In this document: in pieces, positions 9,181 to 18,286 of the stretch
Layout: every line of letters starts with the position of its first letter
Numbering within the stretch: position 1 is the stretch's first letter
Assembly (NCBI RefSeq): GCF_016653615.1
Contig: NZ_CP067393.1
Location: forward strand, 1,875,673 to 1,939,672
Reading direction: 5' to 3'
DNA: 64,000 bases
Source: Entomomonas asaccharolytica
Lineage (GTDB): Bacteria; Pseudomonadota; Gammaproteobacteria; Pseudomonadales; Pseudomonadaceae
The notes under the pieces: generated by a model
What the model was told of the DNA's origin: nothing
The model's database searches: none
What the model saw: only the letters and a program-made list of their open reading frames with translations
Position numbers and translations under genes: made by a program

Positions 9181-9765
9181 TTATTCAGCCATTATTTGCT
9201 TATAACGTCTTTGATATTCTTCATAAGGTAGATTTTGTTGCTGTAACTCTCTGATTTTTTGATCTTTAGCAGATTGATCTACATTTCTAGATGATTGGCT
9301 CCTATAGACTGGAGCAGTAATCAATGGCTGAGCTATAGGATCCAAATCATATTTTTGACTAATATTTGCTAACTCTACACGATATGTATAATCATCAATT
9401 AAACCATTTAATATTTTTTGGTTTAACTCATTAGTTTCTTTGTTTTTTAAAGTAGCCACACGATGTTTAGTTTCAACGTAATTAATTCTAGTTGCTGCAT
9501 TATGACCACTTACCGGATCCCAACAAATTGATAATGGCCAAAATAATAGATTAACTACACCTAATCCATACTCTCTACCATAAAACGAACCACCACCAGG
9601 TAAAATCCCTAAAGCCACGGCTGCACCTGGACTTTTCTCATTTACAGCTAATCCCCTAGCCTCATATGTTTCTAACTCCATTTTTTGATAGCTACTAATA
9701 CCACTAGCACAGCCGGTCAATAATGTAACAGAAGTTAAAACTGCTATTAACCCTTTCTTGCTCAT
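9181..9765 (-). CDS. putative lipoprotein of unknown function
   Basis: The N-terminus is a clear lipoprotein signal: MSKKGLIAVLTSVTLLTGC, with the lipobox LTGC putting the lipidated Cys at 19. Position +2 is Ala, so outer-membrane sorting is expected. The mature part has a Gly-rich hydrophobic stretch (about 50-80, GILPGGGSFYGREYGLGVVNLLFWPLS) which looks like a membrane-inserting hairpin. The rest is a charged, Gln/Arg-rich C-terminus with coiled-coil character that includes LPYEEYQRRYKQIMAE, similar to short C-terminal (SHOCT-like) segments. I do not recognise a catalytic function. The gene stands alone with its own terminator. Confidence 0.8.
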   Translation of the reverse strand: MSKKGLIAVLTSVTLLTGCASGISSYQKMELETYEARGLAVNEKSPGAAVALGILPGGGSFYGREYGLGVVNLLFWPLSICWDPVSGHNAATRINYVETKHRVATLKNKETNELNQKILNGLIDDYTYRVELANISQKYDLDPIAQPLITAPVYRSQSSRNVDQSAKDQKIRELQQQNLPYEEYQRRYKQIMAE

Positions 9766-9988
9766 TTAATACCCTCTAATTTTCCATATGTTTAATAATC
9801 TTATACTTTTATCTTTATTAAATCAATAAAAAAACATCAATCTATTGCAGCTCAAGGGCTATAAAACAAACAAACGTTTTAATAAGATAGGGTTAGCATA
9901 ATTTGATCTTAGCTTAGAAAGTAAGTATGAAAATATTATCTATAGGGAGATATACAAAAAGCTTAGTAGATTATTAAGCATTTACTTG

Positions 9989-10024
9989 AAACTAATAAGT
10001 GATTTTTAAATCACCTATTAGTTT
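9989..10024 (-). terminator. terminator of the autotransporter gene
   Basis: A 17-bp stem (arms 9989-10005 and 10008-10024) pairs without mismatch when read as minus-strand RNA because the only non-Watson-Crick pair is G-U. It begins 7 bases after the stop of the autotransporter. The T-tract is short (TTT at the hairpin end). A second weaker hairpin with T5 follows near 9956-9976. Confidence 0.6.
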
Positions 10025-10031
10025 AGAGATA

Positions 10032-12722
10032 TTACCAGTTATATTTAATACCTATTGAACCACCATAGGCTTTAGTTGAATGACTACCAAGTTGTCCTGA
10101 TAATTGACCATATGCAGTGAGGCTTTTATTGATTGCGATTTGACCACCTGTTTTTATTTCAAAAATATTTCTAGCACGATCACTTGTTAAGTCAACATTA
10201 TTCATTGATATTTCAGCATTTTGGGTATTATGCCAATAATTGAAAGTAACAAATGGTTGAAATCCATCTCTTTTACCCTGTAATCTAATACCCAAACGGC
10301 TAGTAATATTATCATCACCACCTAAACGGACATGTGTTCCATTTCTTTCAGTCAAACCTTTACTACGAAAATTATTATAGATTAATTGAGCTTGAGGCTC
10401 TAACTGCCATTCTGTTTTAGCAGAATGTTTGATAATAAATCCATAGCCAGTTTCAGCAGAAAGAGTATAGCCTCTTGTTTTAAACTTCTCTTCAGGCTGA
10501 CCATGACCATTCACTTTATTATCAAACCAGTTATATAAAGCATAACTATCAACATATAAGCCGCCTTGGTCATTTGTTTGATCATACCAAGTACCATATA
10601 TACCCGCTGAATAGCCTTTTGATTTAGCCTTTGCATCTATTGCTTGTAAGCGAGAATGAGCGTTTATATCACTTGCTACATAACCCCCCATTACACCAAA
10701 ATGGAAATTATCCTTCTGGTAGAGATCAGTACCTAACTGTACTAGATATTGATCAGTACGATTAGTTATTTGATTAGCTGCTCTAGATTTTCCTCGATTA
10801 TAATTTACCCTTAACCAACTGGATTGATACTGATTATCCAACATTTGCTGACGATCATGAAAGCTATGATTAAAGGCAGCCTGATTTTCAAGAATTCCTA
10901 AATAAGCTCCAGCCTCAGGACGAACCGCAGATGTTGAAGGATCAGTAGGGCTTAAATAAGAAGTTAAATACCAGTTACTAGCATTCGCTCCCTCTCCTCT
11001 GCGTAATGTATAATCATAGGCGCCTGCTACAATACGACCTTGTTGTTTAAACTCGCCATCTGAACTACCTGCAATATTGATTAACTCTATACCATTTAAT
11101 GTTTCTGCACCTATTCCGCCCACATTATTTACACGTACATAGGTAGTTCCAGAAGTATCTCCTGTAATACTTAGATGATCCGTAGGTGAATTATCATCCC
11201 CTAAGGTAGTGTCAAAACTAATTAAGCCATTGTCACCATGATAATTGCCTTGAATTGTCCATTTTTCACCCACAACCCCATTTGACAGCTTAATCAAGCC
11301 CGCATTATTGACAGTACCATTACTGGCCATTAAACGAATATCCTGGCCATATACAGAACTACCAACTTGTAATACAGAACTTTGGTCAATATTAATATCT
11401 GTATTTGCTTGTAAATAACGACCTACCAAATTAAAAGTCGTATTATTAGTTAAATTGATTGTATCCCAACCATTTAATCCTGTGCCTTCAGTATTAGAAA
11501 TACTATAGCCATTAAAATTGATATTACTGAATGTAAGATCACCTGCTCCTGATAAAGAACTTAGCTGACTGGCATCAAACTTATCAGCAACCAGCGCCTT
11601 AGTTGTTGTTGCATATCCAACATCAACATTACCAATTATTTTGCCACCTGTTGCTTCAAAATAATTAGCACCATTATCCATGCTTACATCACCTGTTAAG
11701 GTACCAGCATCTATTTTGAAAATATCATCGCCACGGGCAAAACCAACATCACCATTAACATTACCACCTGTGATATGTAACATATGGTTCTTGGTGTTTG
11801 AGGATGAAACATTATAAGCCATACCCGAAGATGTTACGTCACCTTTGATAGTTGTAATACTATTTGAAGAGCCTGTTAATACATAAATAGCATCGCCATA
11901 CTTTACATTGATACTGGCATTCGCACCAATATTGAGTTGGCTAATACCTGCTCTGTTATTTATTAACTCGTCAGCCACTGTCTGGCTATCGCCCAGACTT
12001 ATTACAGAGTTACCATTTAGCCATATGCCATCGCCACCAATAGAGGTACTTTCCACAATAGTTTTACCTGTAGAAATTAGGGTAGCATCCCCACCAGCTG
12101 TAGCAATAAAATGGTTATCTGATGAAATATCAAGTTCATTAAATTGTACGCTTGAATTACCTTGCGCAGATAAAGTCATTAACCCTGTACTACTAGAGTC
12201 GTTACGGATAGTTGCTTTACCCTCCACAACAATTTTACTATCACCCGTAACATATAGGATGCCACCACTGGTTGAATTTTCTAAGGATGTCCAGTTGGCA
12301 TCTCCTTTAACGATTAGATCACCGCCTGCAATATTAATCATCGCTGGGCTAGCACTAACTGGACTACCCTCTAAATAAAAATCACCATTAATAATAACTG
12401 AGCCACCAGAAGCAATACTCATAGCTGTAGTATTGGATATTTCTCCATTGGCTGCAGTAGGCATAATCGCCAAATCACCTGCAAATATAATACTACCTTT
12501 ATCACTTGCATTAACTGTTGTGCTACCTGTCCGATAACGATCAAGAGTTACACTAGTACTGGTAAAAGTTAATGTTGTATTATCACCACTTACTATCGCA
12601 CTACTCATACGACTATTTGTGTCCGTACAAGAATTACCACCACTACAAGATATTGCATAACTATAATTACAATATGAAACAAACATAACCATCATGGCTA
12701 ACAAACTTCTTTTTGTTTGCAT
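10032..12722 (-). CDS. autotransporter (type Va) with passenger and outer-membrane beta-barrel
   Basis: The frame is open from an ATG at 12755, but the ATG at 12722 (MQTKRSLLAMMVMFV) gives a proper signal peptide of about 23 residues ending near SYA and has GGGGA about 10 bases upstream, so I prefer it (896 residues). The passenger (about 25-600) is a run of Gly/Asn/Ser/Thr-rich beta-solenoid strands with repeated G-D-V blocks (GNVNGDVG, GTLTGDVS, GKIIGNVD). An autochaperone-like region precedes a barrel domain of about 270 residues containing SSWLRVNYNRG and ending in ...GIKYNW, with the terminal aromatic residue needed for BAM recognition. It is probably a surface adhesin; no protease triad was seen. 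Confidence 0.88.
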   Translation of the reverse strand: MQTKRSLLAMMVMFVSYCNYSYAISCSGGNSCTDTNSRMSSAIVSGDNTTLTFTSTSVTLDRYRTGSTTVNASDKGSIIFAGDLAIMPTAANGEISNTTAMSIASGGSVIINGDFYLEGSPVSASPAMINIAGGDLIVKGDANWTSLENSTSGGILYVTGDSKIVVEGKATIRNDSSSTGLMTLSAQGNSSVQFNELDISSDNHFIATAGGDATLISTGKTIVESTSIGGDGIWLNGNSVISLGDSQTVADELINNRAGISQLNIGANASINVKYGDAIYVLTGSSNSITTIKGDVTSSGMAYNVSSSNTKNHMLHITGGNVNGDVGFARGDDIFKIDAGTLTGDVSMDNGANYFEATGGKIIGNVDVGYATTTKALVADKFDASQLSSLSGAGDLTFSNINFNGYSISNTEGTGLNGWDTINLTNNTTFNLVGRYLQANTDINIDQSSVLQVGSSVYGQDIRLMASNGTVNNAGLIKLSNGVVGEKWTIQGNYHGDNGLISFDTTLGDDNSPTDHLSITGDTSGTTYVRVNNVGGIGAETLNGIELINIAGSSDGEFKQQGRIVAGAYDYTLRRGEGANASNWYLTSYLSPTDPSTSAVRPEAGAYLGILENQAAFNHSFHDRQQMLDNQYQSSWLRVNYNRGKSRAANQITNRTDQYLVQLGTDLYQKDNFHFGVMGGYVASDINAHSRLQAIDAKAKSKGYSAGIYGTWYDQTNDQGGLYVDSYALYNWFDNKVNGHGQPEEKFKTRGYTLSAETGYGFIIKHSAKTEWQLEPQAQLIYNNFRSKGLTERNGTHVRLGGDDNITSRLGIRLQGKRDGFQPFVTFNYWHNTQNAEISMNNVDLTSDRARNIFEIKTGGQIAINKSLTAYGQLSGQLGSHSTKAYGGSIGIKYNW

Positions 12723-13033
12723 AACTGCTGTATCCCCAAAAATATACATTAACATACATAAACTACTGAATTCTGGGAGACTTTATATTTCCACAAAGCT
12801 ATCCAAACTTTATAAAACCTAAAATCATCCGTAAACATATCATTCTATTAGTTACTGATTTCATCAACTAAGTTCGACTTTAGTTGTATAATATGTTACC
12901 TAAATATCAAATCACCTATTATAAAAATTTATCTATTGAGTTGATTAATTTATTAAATAACTAAAAATTGATAGTTTATTAATAAACAATATGAGGAAAG
13001 GGAACTAGGCTTAGGAATTTTATGTAGGCAATA

Positions 13034-13066
13034 AAAAAGCAGGCTAAAGATATAGCCTGCTTTTTA
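13034..13066 (-). terminator. terminator after rplT
   Basis: AGCAGGCTA (13038-13046) pairs with TAGCCTGCT (13053-13061) around a 6-base loop, with A-runs and T-runs on either side. It sits 10 bases after the rplT stop and closes the thrS-infC-rpmI-rplT unit. Confidence 0.85.
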
Positions 13067-13075
13067 AAGTAATGC

Positions 13076-13432
13076 TTAAGCTAAAGCAGATTTAGCTTTT
13101 TCAACGATAGCAGCAAAAGCTACTTTTTCATTAACCGCTAAATCAGCTAATACTTTACGATCGATTTCAATCGCAGCTTTCTTAAGACCAGCAATTAAAC
13201 GGCTGTAAGAAAGACCGTTGATACGAGCACCAGCATTGATACGCGCAATCCATAAAGCACGGAATTGACGTTTACGTTGGCGACGGTCACGGTAAGCATA
13301 TTGACCAGCTTTGATAACAGCTTGTTTAGCTACACGGAAAACACGAGAACGTGCACCATAATAACCTTTAGCTAATTTTAAAATTTTCTTGTGACGAGCA
13401 CGAGCTATCACACCACGTTTTACACGAGCCAT
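13076..13432 (-). CDS. rplT: 50S ribosomal protein L20
   Basis: L20 is an early 23S rRNA assembly protein. The 118-residue sequence has the family N-terminus [19 protein letters not shown], the [17 protein letters not shown] helix and the [11 protein letters not shown] motif. It is the last gene of the thrS-infC-rpmI-rplT unit. In related bacteria L20 represses its own operon through the leader of rpmI, but I did not identify that structure here. Confidence 0.98.
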   Translation of the reverse strand: MARVKRGVIARARHKKILKLAKGYYGARSRVFRVAKQAVIKAGQYAYRDRRQRKRQFRALWIARINAGARINGLSYSRLIAGLKKAAIEIDRKVLADLAVNEKVAFAAIVEKAKSALA

Positions 13433-13449
13433 TTATTTATCCTCTCCAA

Positions 13450-13650
13450 TTAACGTAAACGTAAAGAACGTTTTACAGAAGCTACATCTGATGGATGTAA
13501 CAATGATGCACCACGTAGCTGACGCTTACGTTTAGTACTCATTTTGGTTAAGATATGGCTTTTGTAAGCGTGTTTAAATTTAACACCGCCAGCCGTTACT
13601 TTAAAGCGCTTTGCAGCACCACTTTTGGTTTTCATTTTAATCTTTGGCAT
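13450..13650 (-). CDS. rpmI: 50S ribosomal protein L35
   Basis: L35 is a small basic protein of the large subunit. The start is taken at 13650 ([16 protein letters not shown]), not at the ATG two codons upstream. GGAG lies 7 bases before the chosen ATG but only 1 base before the other. The C-terminus [16 protein letters not shown]...LLHPSDV is typical. The N-terminus carries two extra residues (IK) relative to the usual MPKMKTK. Confidence 0.96.
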   Translation of the reverse strand: MPKIKMKTKSGAAKRFKVTAGGVKFKHAYKSHILTKMSTKRKRQLRGASLLHPSDVASVKRSLRLR

Positions 13651-13712
13651 GTTCATACTCCAAACAAATGAGTTAATAATGATAACAGCAAGGCCTGCCA
13701 GTGCCCTGGTTG

Positions 13713-14255
13713 TTATTTCTTTTTAGGACCCAACACCATAGTGAGTTGACGTCCTTCCATTTTAGGAAACTGTTCTACAGTGCCATAATCAGCCAAGTCT
13801 TCTTCAACTCGTTTCAATAGCTCCATTCCCAGCTCCTGATGAGCCATTTCACGGCCACGGAATCGTAATGATACCTTAGCCTTATCGCCATCTTCTAGGA
13901 AACGTTTCAAGTTACGTAATTTCACTTGATAGTCGCCTTCTTCCGTCCCTGGACGAAACTTAATTTCTTTTACTTGTACTTGCTTTTGATTCTTTTTAGC
14001 AAGTGCAGCCTGTTTTTTCTTTTCAAACAGGTGCTTACCATAATCCATTATCTTACATACAGGCGGAGTAGCATCAGGTGATATTTCCACCAAATCCAAT
14101 TTTGCTTCTTCCGCTGCGCTAAGCGCCTCGGCAATAGGCACAATGCCTACTTGTTGTCCGTCTGCCCCGATTAAGCGTACTTCGCGGGCAGTAATATTTT
14201 CATTAATAGGTGCTTTTGGTTGACTTTTTTTGTCTTGTCTCATTTCGCGCTTAAT
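13713..14255 (-). CDS. infC: translation initiation factor IF-3, ATT start codon
   Basis: IF-3 prevents subunit joining and checks the start codon and initiator tRNA. The first ATG (14243) begins [17 protein letters not shown], but the reading frame four codons upstream offers ATT at 14255 (I-K-R-E-M-R-Q-D), with ACGGAGT placing GGAG 9 bases before it. This matches the N-terminus of Pseudomonas IF-3 (IKREMRQDK) and the known use of non-canonical AUU-type starts in infC, which allow IF-3 to limit its own translation. Both domains and the linker are present ([44 protein letters not shown]). The start lies 17 bases after the thrS stop. Confidence 0.95.
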   Translation of the reverse strand: MKREMRQDKKSQPKAPINENITAREVRLIGADGQQVGIVPIAEALSAAEEAKLDLVEISPDATPPVCKIMDYGKHLFEKKKQAALAKKNQKQVQVKEIKFRPGTEEGDYQVKLRNLKRFLEDGDKAKVSLRFRGREMAHQELGMELLKRVEEDLADYGTVEQFPKMEGRQLTMVLGPKKK

Positions 14256-14272
14256 AGTTCTTTACTCCGTAA

Positions 14273-16189
14273 TTATTCAATACGACCACGTTGAGCAACT
14301 GCTTTCGCAATGAGTACATTAAACTCGGCAATAGTCATAGAACCTAAGTCTTTACCATTATGAGTACGTACTGCAACGGATCCCGTTTCAACTTCTCTAT
14401 CTCCTACTACAAGAAGATAAGGAACTTTCTGCAAAGTATGCTCGCGAATTTTAAAGCCGATCTTCTCATTTCTCAAGTCCGTTTTTACACGGAAACCATT
14501 TTGAGAGAGTTCTTTAGCTATTTTTGCAGCATAATTTGCTTGATTATCTGTAATATTTAACACTACTGCTTGAATTGGTGCAAGCCATGCAGGGAAAAAT
14601 CCTTCATAATTCTCGATTAATATACCAATAAACCGTTCAAAGGAACCTAACACTGCTCGATGAAGCATCACAGGTACTTTGCGGCTATTATCTTCAGCCA
14701 CATATTCAGCACCTAGACGTTGTGGTAAGTTAAAATCGCACTGTATTGTACCACATTGCCACACTCGACCTAAACAATCTTTTAATGAAAACTCAATTTT
14801 AGGGCCATAAAAAGCACCCTCACCTGGCTGTAATTCCCAAGCCAAACCTGCTTTTTCTAGTGCTGTTTGTAAAGCATGCTCTGCTTTATCCCAAAGCTCT
14901 TCAGCGCCTACTCGCTTTTCAGGACGGGTGGATAGTTTTAACTCAACATCTTTAAAACCAAAATCTGCGTATACGGCTAAAGTCAAATTAATAAAAGCTG
15001 ATACTTCACTGGCAATTTGATCTTCAGTACAGAAAATATGTGCATCATCTTGGGTAAAACCACGCACACGCATAATACCGTGTAATGCGCCTGATGGCTC
15101 ATTACGATGACAACTACCAAACTCTGCCAAACGCAATGGTAAATCACGGTAGCTTTTTAAGCCCTGATTAAATACTTGCACATGGCAAGGACAATTCATC
15201 GGCTTAATAGCAAAGTCATGATTTTCTGAGTTGGTAGTAAACATATTTTCAGCATAGTTAGTCCAATGGCCTGACTTTTCCCACAATACTCTATCAACGA
15301 TTTGTGGCGTTTTAATTTCATCATAGCCATGCTCTTGCTGAACTTTACGCATATACTGCTCAAGCACTTGATAAATAGACCAACCATTTGGATGCCAGAA
15401 CACCATACCTGGCGCTTCTTCTTGAGTATGGAATAAATCCAGCTGTTTACCGATTTTACGGTGATCGCGCTTCTCTGCTTCTTCAATGCGCTTAATATAT
15501 TCAGCTAACTGTTTTTTATCAGCCCATGCAGTACCATAAATACGTTGCAACTGTTCATTTTTAGAGTCACCACGCCAATAAGCACCAGAAAGTTTAGTTA
15601 ACTTAAAAACTTTTAAGAAACGGGTATTTGGCACATGGGGACCACGGCACATATCTACGTATTCTTCGTGATAATAAAGCCCCATTGCCTTCTCATCAGG
15701 CATATCTTCAATAAGACGTAATTTATACTCTTCGCCACGCGATTGGAATACTTTAATAACCTCATCTCGCGGCGTCATTTTTTTAATAACATCATAGTCT
15801 TTAGCAATCAACTCATGCATACGCTTTTCAATAGCGACTAGATCTTCTGGAGTAAAAGGACGCTCATAAGCAATATCATAATAAAAACCCTCTTTAATCA
15901 CAGGGCCAATTACCATTTTTGCGGTTGGATATAACTGCTTTACTGCATGCCCGACTAAATGCGCGCAAGAGTGGCGAATAATCTCTACACCCTCTTCATC
16001 TTTTGCGGTAATAATCTGTACCGTAGCATCCTTATTAACGATGTCACATAAATCAACTAAATTACTATCTACGCGACCAGCAATAGCCGCCTTGGCTAGA
16101 CCAGTACCTATCGACTGAGCAATTTCTAAAATGCTAACAGGATGATTGTAAACACGCTGACTTCCATCAGGAAGAGTAATAACGGGCAT
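14273..16189 (-). CDS. thrS: threonyl-tRNA synthetase
   Basis: ThrRS charges tRNA-Thr and edits Ser-tRNA-Thr. Domains in order are TGS (about 1-60), the editing domain with HxxxH at His73/His77 ([10 protein letters not shown]) and the conserved Cys in DMCRGPH, the class II catalytic core with zinc ligands (NCPCHVQ, ...HRNEPSG, ...LHRAVLGS) and the C-terminal anticodon-binding domain. The 638 residues match the E. coli length. AGGAGG lies 4 bases before the ATG. The leader carries two hairpins that mimic the tRNA-Thr anticodon arm (see separate entries), so autogenous translational repression is likely. Confidence 0.97.
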   Translation of the reverse strand: MPVITLPDGSQRVYNHPVSILEIAQSIGTGLAKAAIAGRVDSNLVDLCDIVNKDATVQIITAKDEEGVEIIRHSCAHLVGHAVKQLYPTAKMVIGPVIKEGFYYDIAYERPFTPEDLVAIEKRMHELIAKDYDVIKKMTPRDEVIKVFQSRGEEYKLRLIEDMPDEKAMGLYYHEEYVDMCRGPHVPNTRFLKVFKLTKLSGAYWRGDSKNEQLQRIYGTAWADKKQLAEYIKRIEEAEKRDHRKIGKQLDLFHTQEEAPGMVFWHPNGWSIYQVLEQYMRKVQQEHGYDEIKTPQIVDRVLWEKSGHWTNYAENMFTTNSENHDFAIKPMNCPCHVQVFNQGLKSYRDLPLRLAEFGSCHRNEPSGALHGIMRVRGFTQDDAHIFCTEDQIASEVSAFINLTLAVYADFGFKDVELKLSTRPEKRVGAEELWDKAEHALQTALEKAGLAWELQPGEGAFYGPKIEFSLKDCLGRVWQCGTIQCDFNLPQRLGAEYVAEDNSRKVPVMLHRAVLGSFERFIGILIENYEGFFPAWLAPIQAVVLNITDNQANYAAKIAKELSQNGFRVKTDLRNEKIGFKIREHTLQKVPYLLVVGDREVETGSVAVRTHNGKDLGSMTIAEFNVLIAKAVAQRGRIE

Positions 16190-16290
16190 GGCGCCTCCTA
16201 TACCTAGTGGTGATCCCTACCAAAGATCACATACGGTGGATGAGCCAGTAAAGTGCCCAAGCACTAATCAACCATACATGGGTTGTTCAA
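16190..16290 (-). promoter_or_regulatory. thrS leader: tRNA-Thr-mimicking translational operator
   Basis: Just upstream of the thrS ribosome site, bases 16210-16230 read on the minus strand as a 7-bp stem closing a 7-base loop, UUGGUAG. GGU, a Thr anticodon, occupies positions 34-36, with U33 and A37 as in tRNA-Thr; the last stem pair is U-G. A second hairpin (16269-16285, CAACC/GGUUG) has the 7-base loop CAUGUAU, with UGU, another Thr anticodon, at the same position. A third small hairpin (16252-16265, AGUGC/GCACU) lies between them. In E. coli, the thrS operator uses two anticodon-like arms (domains 2 and 4) to bind the ThrRS dimer and block the ribosome. The order and spacing here fit that model. 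Confidence 0.72.
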
Positions 16291-16491
16291 GTAAAACCTG
16301 CAAAGCGCTCGAGCAAGATCACTGGGGGTAATTAATAAAGCTCGCGATTATATAATAACTTGCACTATCTTTCTAGAAAAATATCGCCCAAAAGAACACG
16401 CTATATTTATTCGTATTGTTAATTACATAATTCTCTATTTTCTATATTATCTTAATGAATCATTATAAATTTAAATACCTTAGGAGATATT

Positions 16492-17457
16492 ATGCCTTCC
16501 ACAATAGTTAAAGCTGTTTATTTAGACGGTGCTAGCCTACAGCTAGATAAGCAAATATTTGCCCCCTTAATAAGTTTATTTAGTGAATGGCAATCCTATC
16601 CACAAACCAAGCCTTCCGAAATTATTGAGCGTATACAAGGAGCACATGTTGTTATTTGCAATAAATCACCCCTCTCTAGAGAAGTAATAGAAGCGAGTCC
16701 AGCACTTAAACTGATTTTGGTGACAGCAACAGGGACAAATAATATTGACTTAGTAGCTGCCAAAGAACATAACATCACCGTATGTAATTGCCGCGGTTAT
16801 GGTACTGAAGCAGTTAGTCAACATGCCTTAATGTTAATACTCGCACTTGCTGCGCGTCTTATTGACTATAATAAAGCAGTGGCAGCAGGTGAATGGCAAA
16901 ACGCTAATAATTTTTGTCTAATGAATTACCCTATTATGGAATTGGCAGGTAAAACCTTAGGTATTATAGGCTATGGTGAACTAGGCCAAGCTGTTGCTAA
17001 ATTAGCAGAGGCTTTTGGTATGAAAATTTTAATCGGACAAATTCCCAATCGTCCTCAGCGTGATAATACTATTGCCTTAACTGAATTATTACCCCAAGTA
17101 GATATTCTTACCCTACACTGCCCACTAACAGAAGATACTAAAAATCTACTAACAGAAAAAGAACTGCGCACCATGAAAAAAGATGCCTTACTGATTAACA
17201 CCGCAAGAGGTGGCATTATTAATGAACAAGATTTAGCTAATGTACTTAAAAGTGGCCATTTAGGGGGTGCTGCTACTGATGTATTAACTATAGAACCACC
17301 TAAAGACGGAAATCCACTACTCGATCATGCTATTCCAAGACTAATTATCACCCCCCACTGTGCATGGGCAACCAAAGAGGCACAACAGCGTATAGTAGAG
17401 CAAGTTACAGAGAATGCTAAGGCTTTTTTAGCTGGCAAAGCTATTCGTACTGTATAA
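16492..17457 (+). CDS. hprA: D-2-hydroxyacid dehydrogenase (glycerate dehydrogenase-like)
   Basis: This NAD-dependent oxidoreductase interconverts a 2-keto acid such as hydroxypyruvate or glyoxylate with the D-hydroxy acid. The nucleotide-binding motif GIIGYGELGQAVAK is at about 155-168. The catalytic Arg is in NTARGGII, the Glu lies in the following segment, and the His is in ITPHCAW. The length of 321 residues and the N-terminal layout match HprA-type enzymes better than SerA (no ACT domain) or PdxB. TAGGAG precedes the ATG by about 6 bases. The gene is divergent from thrS. Confidence 0.88.
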   Translation: MPSTIVKAVYLDGASLQLDKQIFAPLISLFSEWQSYPQTKPSEIIERIQGAHVVICNKSPLSREVIEASPALKLILVTATGTNNIDLVAAKEHNITVCNCRGYGTEAVSQHALMLILALAARLIDYNKAVAAGEWQNANNFCLMNYPIMELAGKTLGIIGYGELGQAVAKLAEAFGMKILIGQIPNRPQRDNTIALTELLPQVDILTLHCPLTEDTKNLLTEKELRTMKKDALLINTARGGIINEQDLANVLKSGHLGGAATDVLTIEPPKDGNPLLDHAIPRLIITPHCAWATKEAQQRIVEQVTENAKAFLAGKAIRTV

Positions 17458-17511
17458 ATAAGTATTAATATTTATCAACTACTCAAGCTATAAATCATTA
17501 TATAATTATAG

Positions 17512-17542
17512 TATTGTCTTCTCTGCTAATGAGTAGACAATA
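17512..17542 (+). other. imperfect hairpin after hprA
   Basis: TATTGTCT (17512-17519) pairs with AGACAATA (17535-17542), with a T/T mismatch and an inner CTC/GAG stem. No T-tract follows, so it is a weak terminator candidate at most. It lies between hprA and the lemA-type operon. Confidence 0.35.
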
Positions 17543-17610
17543 ATGTGCTTACTTAAATTACCAATTGAGCATTTTTAACTATTATTTAATTAAATAAATA
17601 TAATCACATA

Positions 17611-17647
17611 TTGATTACATGTAACATTTATGTATAATTACATGTAA
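17611..17647 (+). promoter_or_regulatory. sigma70-type promoter with two TTACATGTAA palindromes
   Basis: A -35 hexamer TTGATT (17611-17616) and a perfect -10 TATAAT (17633-17638) are separated by 16 bases, 36 bases before the ATG of the LemA gene. The 10-bp perfect palindrome TTACATGTAA occurs twice, at 17615-17624 (overlapping the -35 edge and spacer) and 17638-17647 (overlapping the -10 edge and start region), 23 bases apart. That position suggests an operator for a dimeric repressor. The regulator is not identified in this window. Confidence 0.6.
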
Positions 17648-17673
17648 ATAAATTTTAGCTAGAGAGAGCCATT

Positions 17674-18267
17674 ATGAAATTTCTTGTTATTTTAGTCGTT
17701 ATTATTATTGTAGTTGTTGGAGGTATTGCTTATCTTTACAACCAATTGGTTAGTTTAAAAGAGCAATTTAAAAATGCCTTTTCACAAATTGATATCCAAT
17801 TAAAACGTCGTTATGATCTTATTCCTAACCTAGTGGAAACTGCAAAAGCTTATTTAAAGCATGAAAGTGAGACGCTAACCAAGGTTACAGAAGCCCGTAA
17901 TAGTGCTTTAGCTGCACTTAAAGCTGCCTCAGCCAATCCTGATAGCCAAGCAACCATCAACGCTTTAAACGGTGCTGAACGTCAGCTTTCACAGGCATTA
18001 ACCAGTTTCAATTTACAAATGGAAGCCTACCCTGAACTAAAAGCAAATGAAAATATGCTACAACTTTCTGAAGAACTATCTTCCACAGAAAACCGTGTTG
18101 CTTTTGCTAGACAAGCTTATAACGATTCAGTAATGGCTTACAATATTCAACGTAAATCATTCCCTACTAACTTTTTTGCTGTTAGTTTTGGTCACCCTAC
18201 AGATGCAGTTTTGCTAACTTTTGAAGATGCAAAAGAAATTCAAACTGCACCTAAAGTTAGCTTTTAA
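17674..18267 (+). CDS. LemA family protein
   Basis: LemA proteins have an N-terminal membrane anchor and a cytoplasmic or periplasmic four-helix bundle. Here the anchor is residues 1-25 (MKFLVILVVIIIVVVGGIAYLYN), followed by the family motif FKNAFSQIDIQLKRRYDLIPNLVE and the C-terminal ENRVAFARQAYNDSVMAYN. The 197 residues are standard. GAGAGAG precedes the ATG. Two M48 metallopeptidase genes follow closely, a pairing found in many bacteria; the LemA protein may act as a partner of the proteases in envelope quality control, which is an inference. Confidence 0.92.
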   Translation: MKFLVILVVIIIVVVGGIAYLYNQLVSLKEQFKNAFSQIDIQLKRRYDLIPNLVETAKAYLKHESETLTKVTEARNSALAALKAASANPDSQATINALNGAERQLSQALTSFNLQMEAYPELKANENMLQLSEELSSTENRVAFARQAYNDSVMAYNIQRKSFPTNFFAVSFGHPTDAVLLTFEDAKEIQTAPKVSF

Positions 18268-18286
18268 TTAGTGTGATTAACTAAAA

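Noticed and set aside
11908-12378. 156-codon plus-strand frame
   Set aside because: It is antisense to the autotransporter passenger; low-complexity repeats produce open frames on both strands.
13076-16189. L20 repressor site or pseudoknot in the rpmI leader
   Set aside because: The intergenic bases between infC and rpmI are few, and I could not draw a convincing L20 target there.
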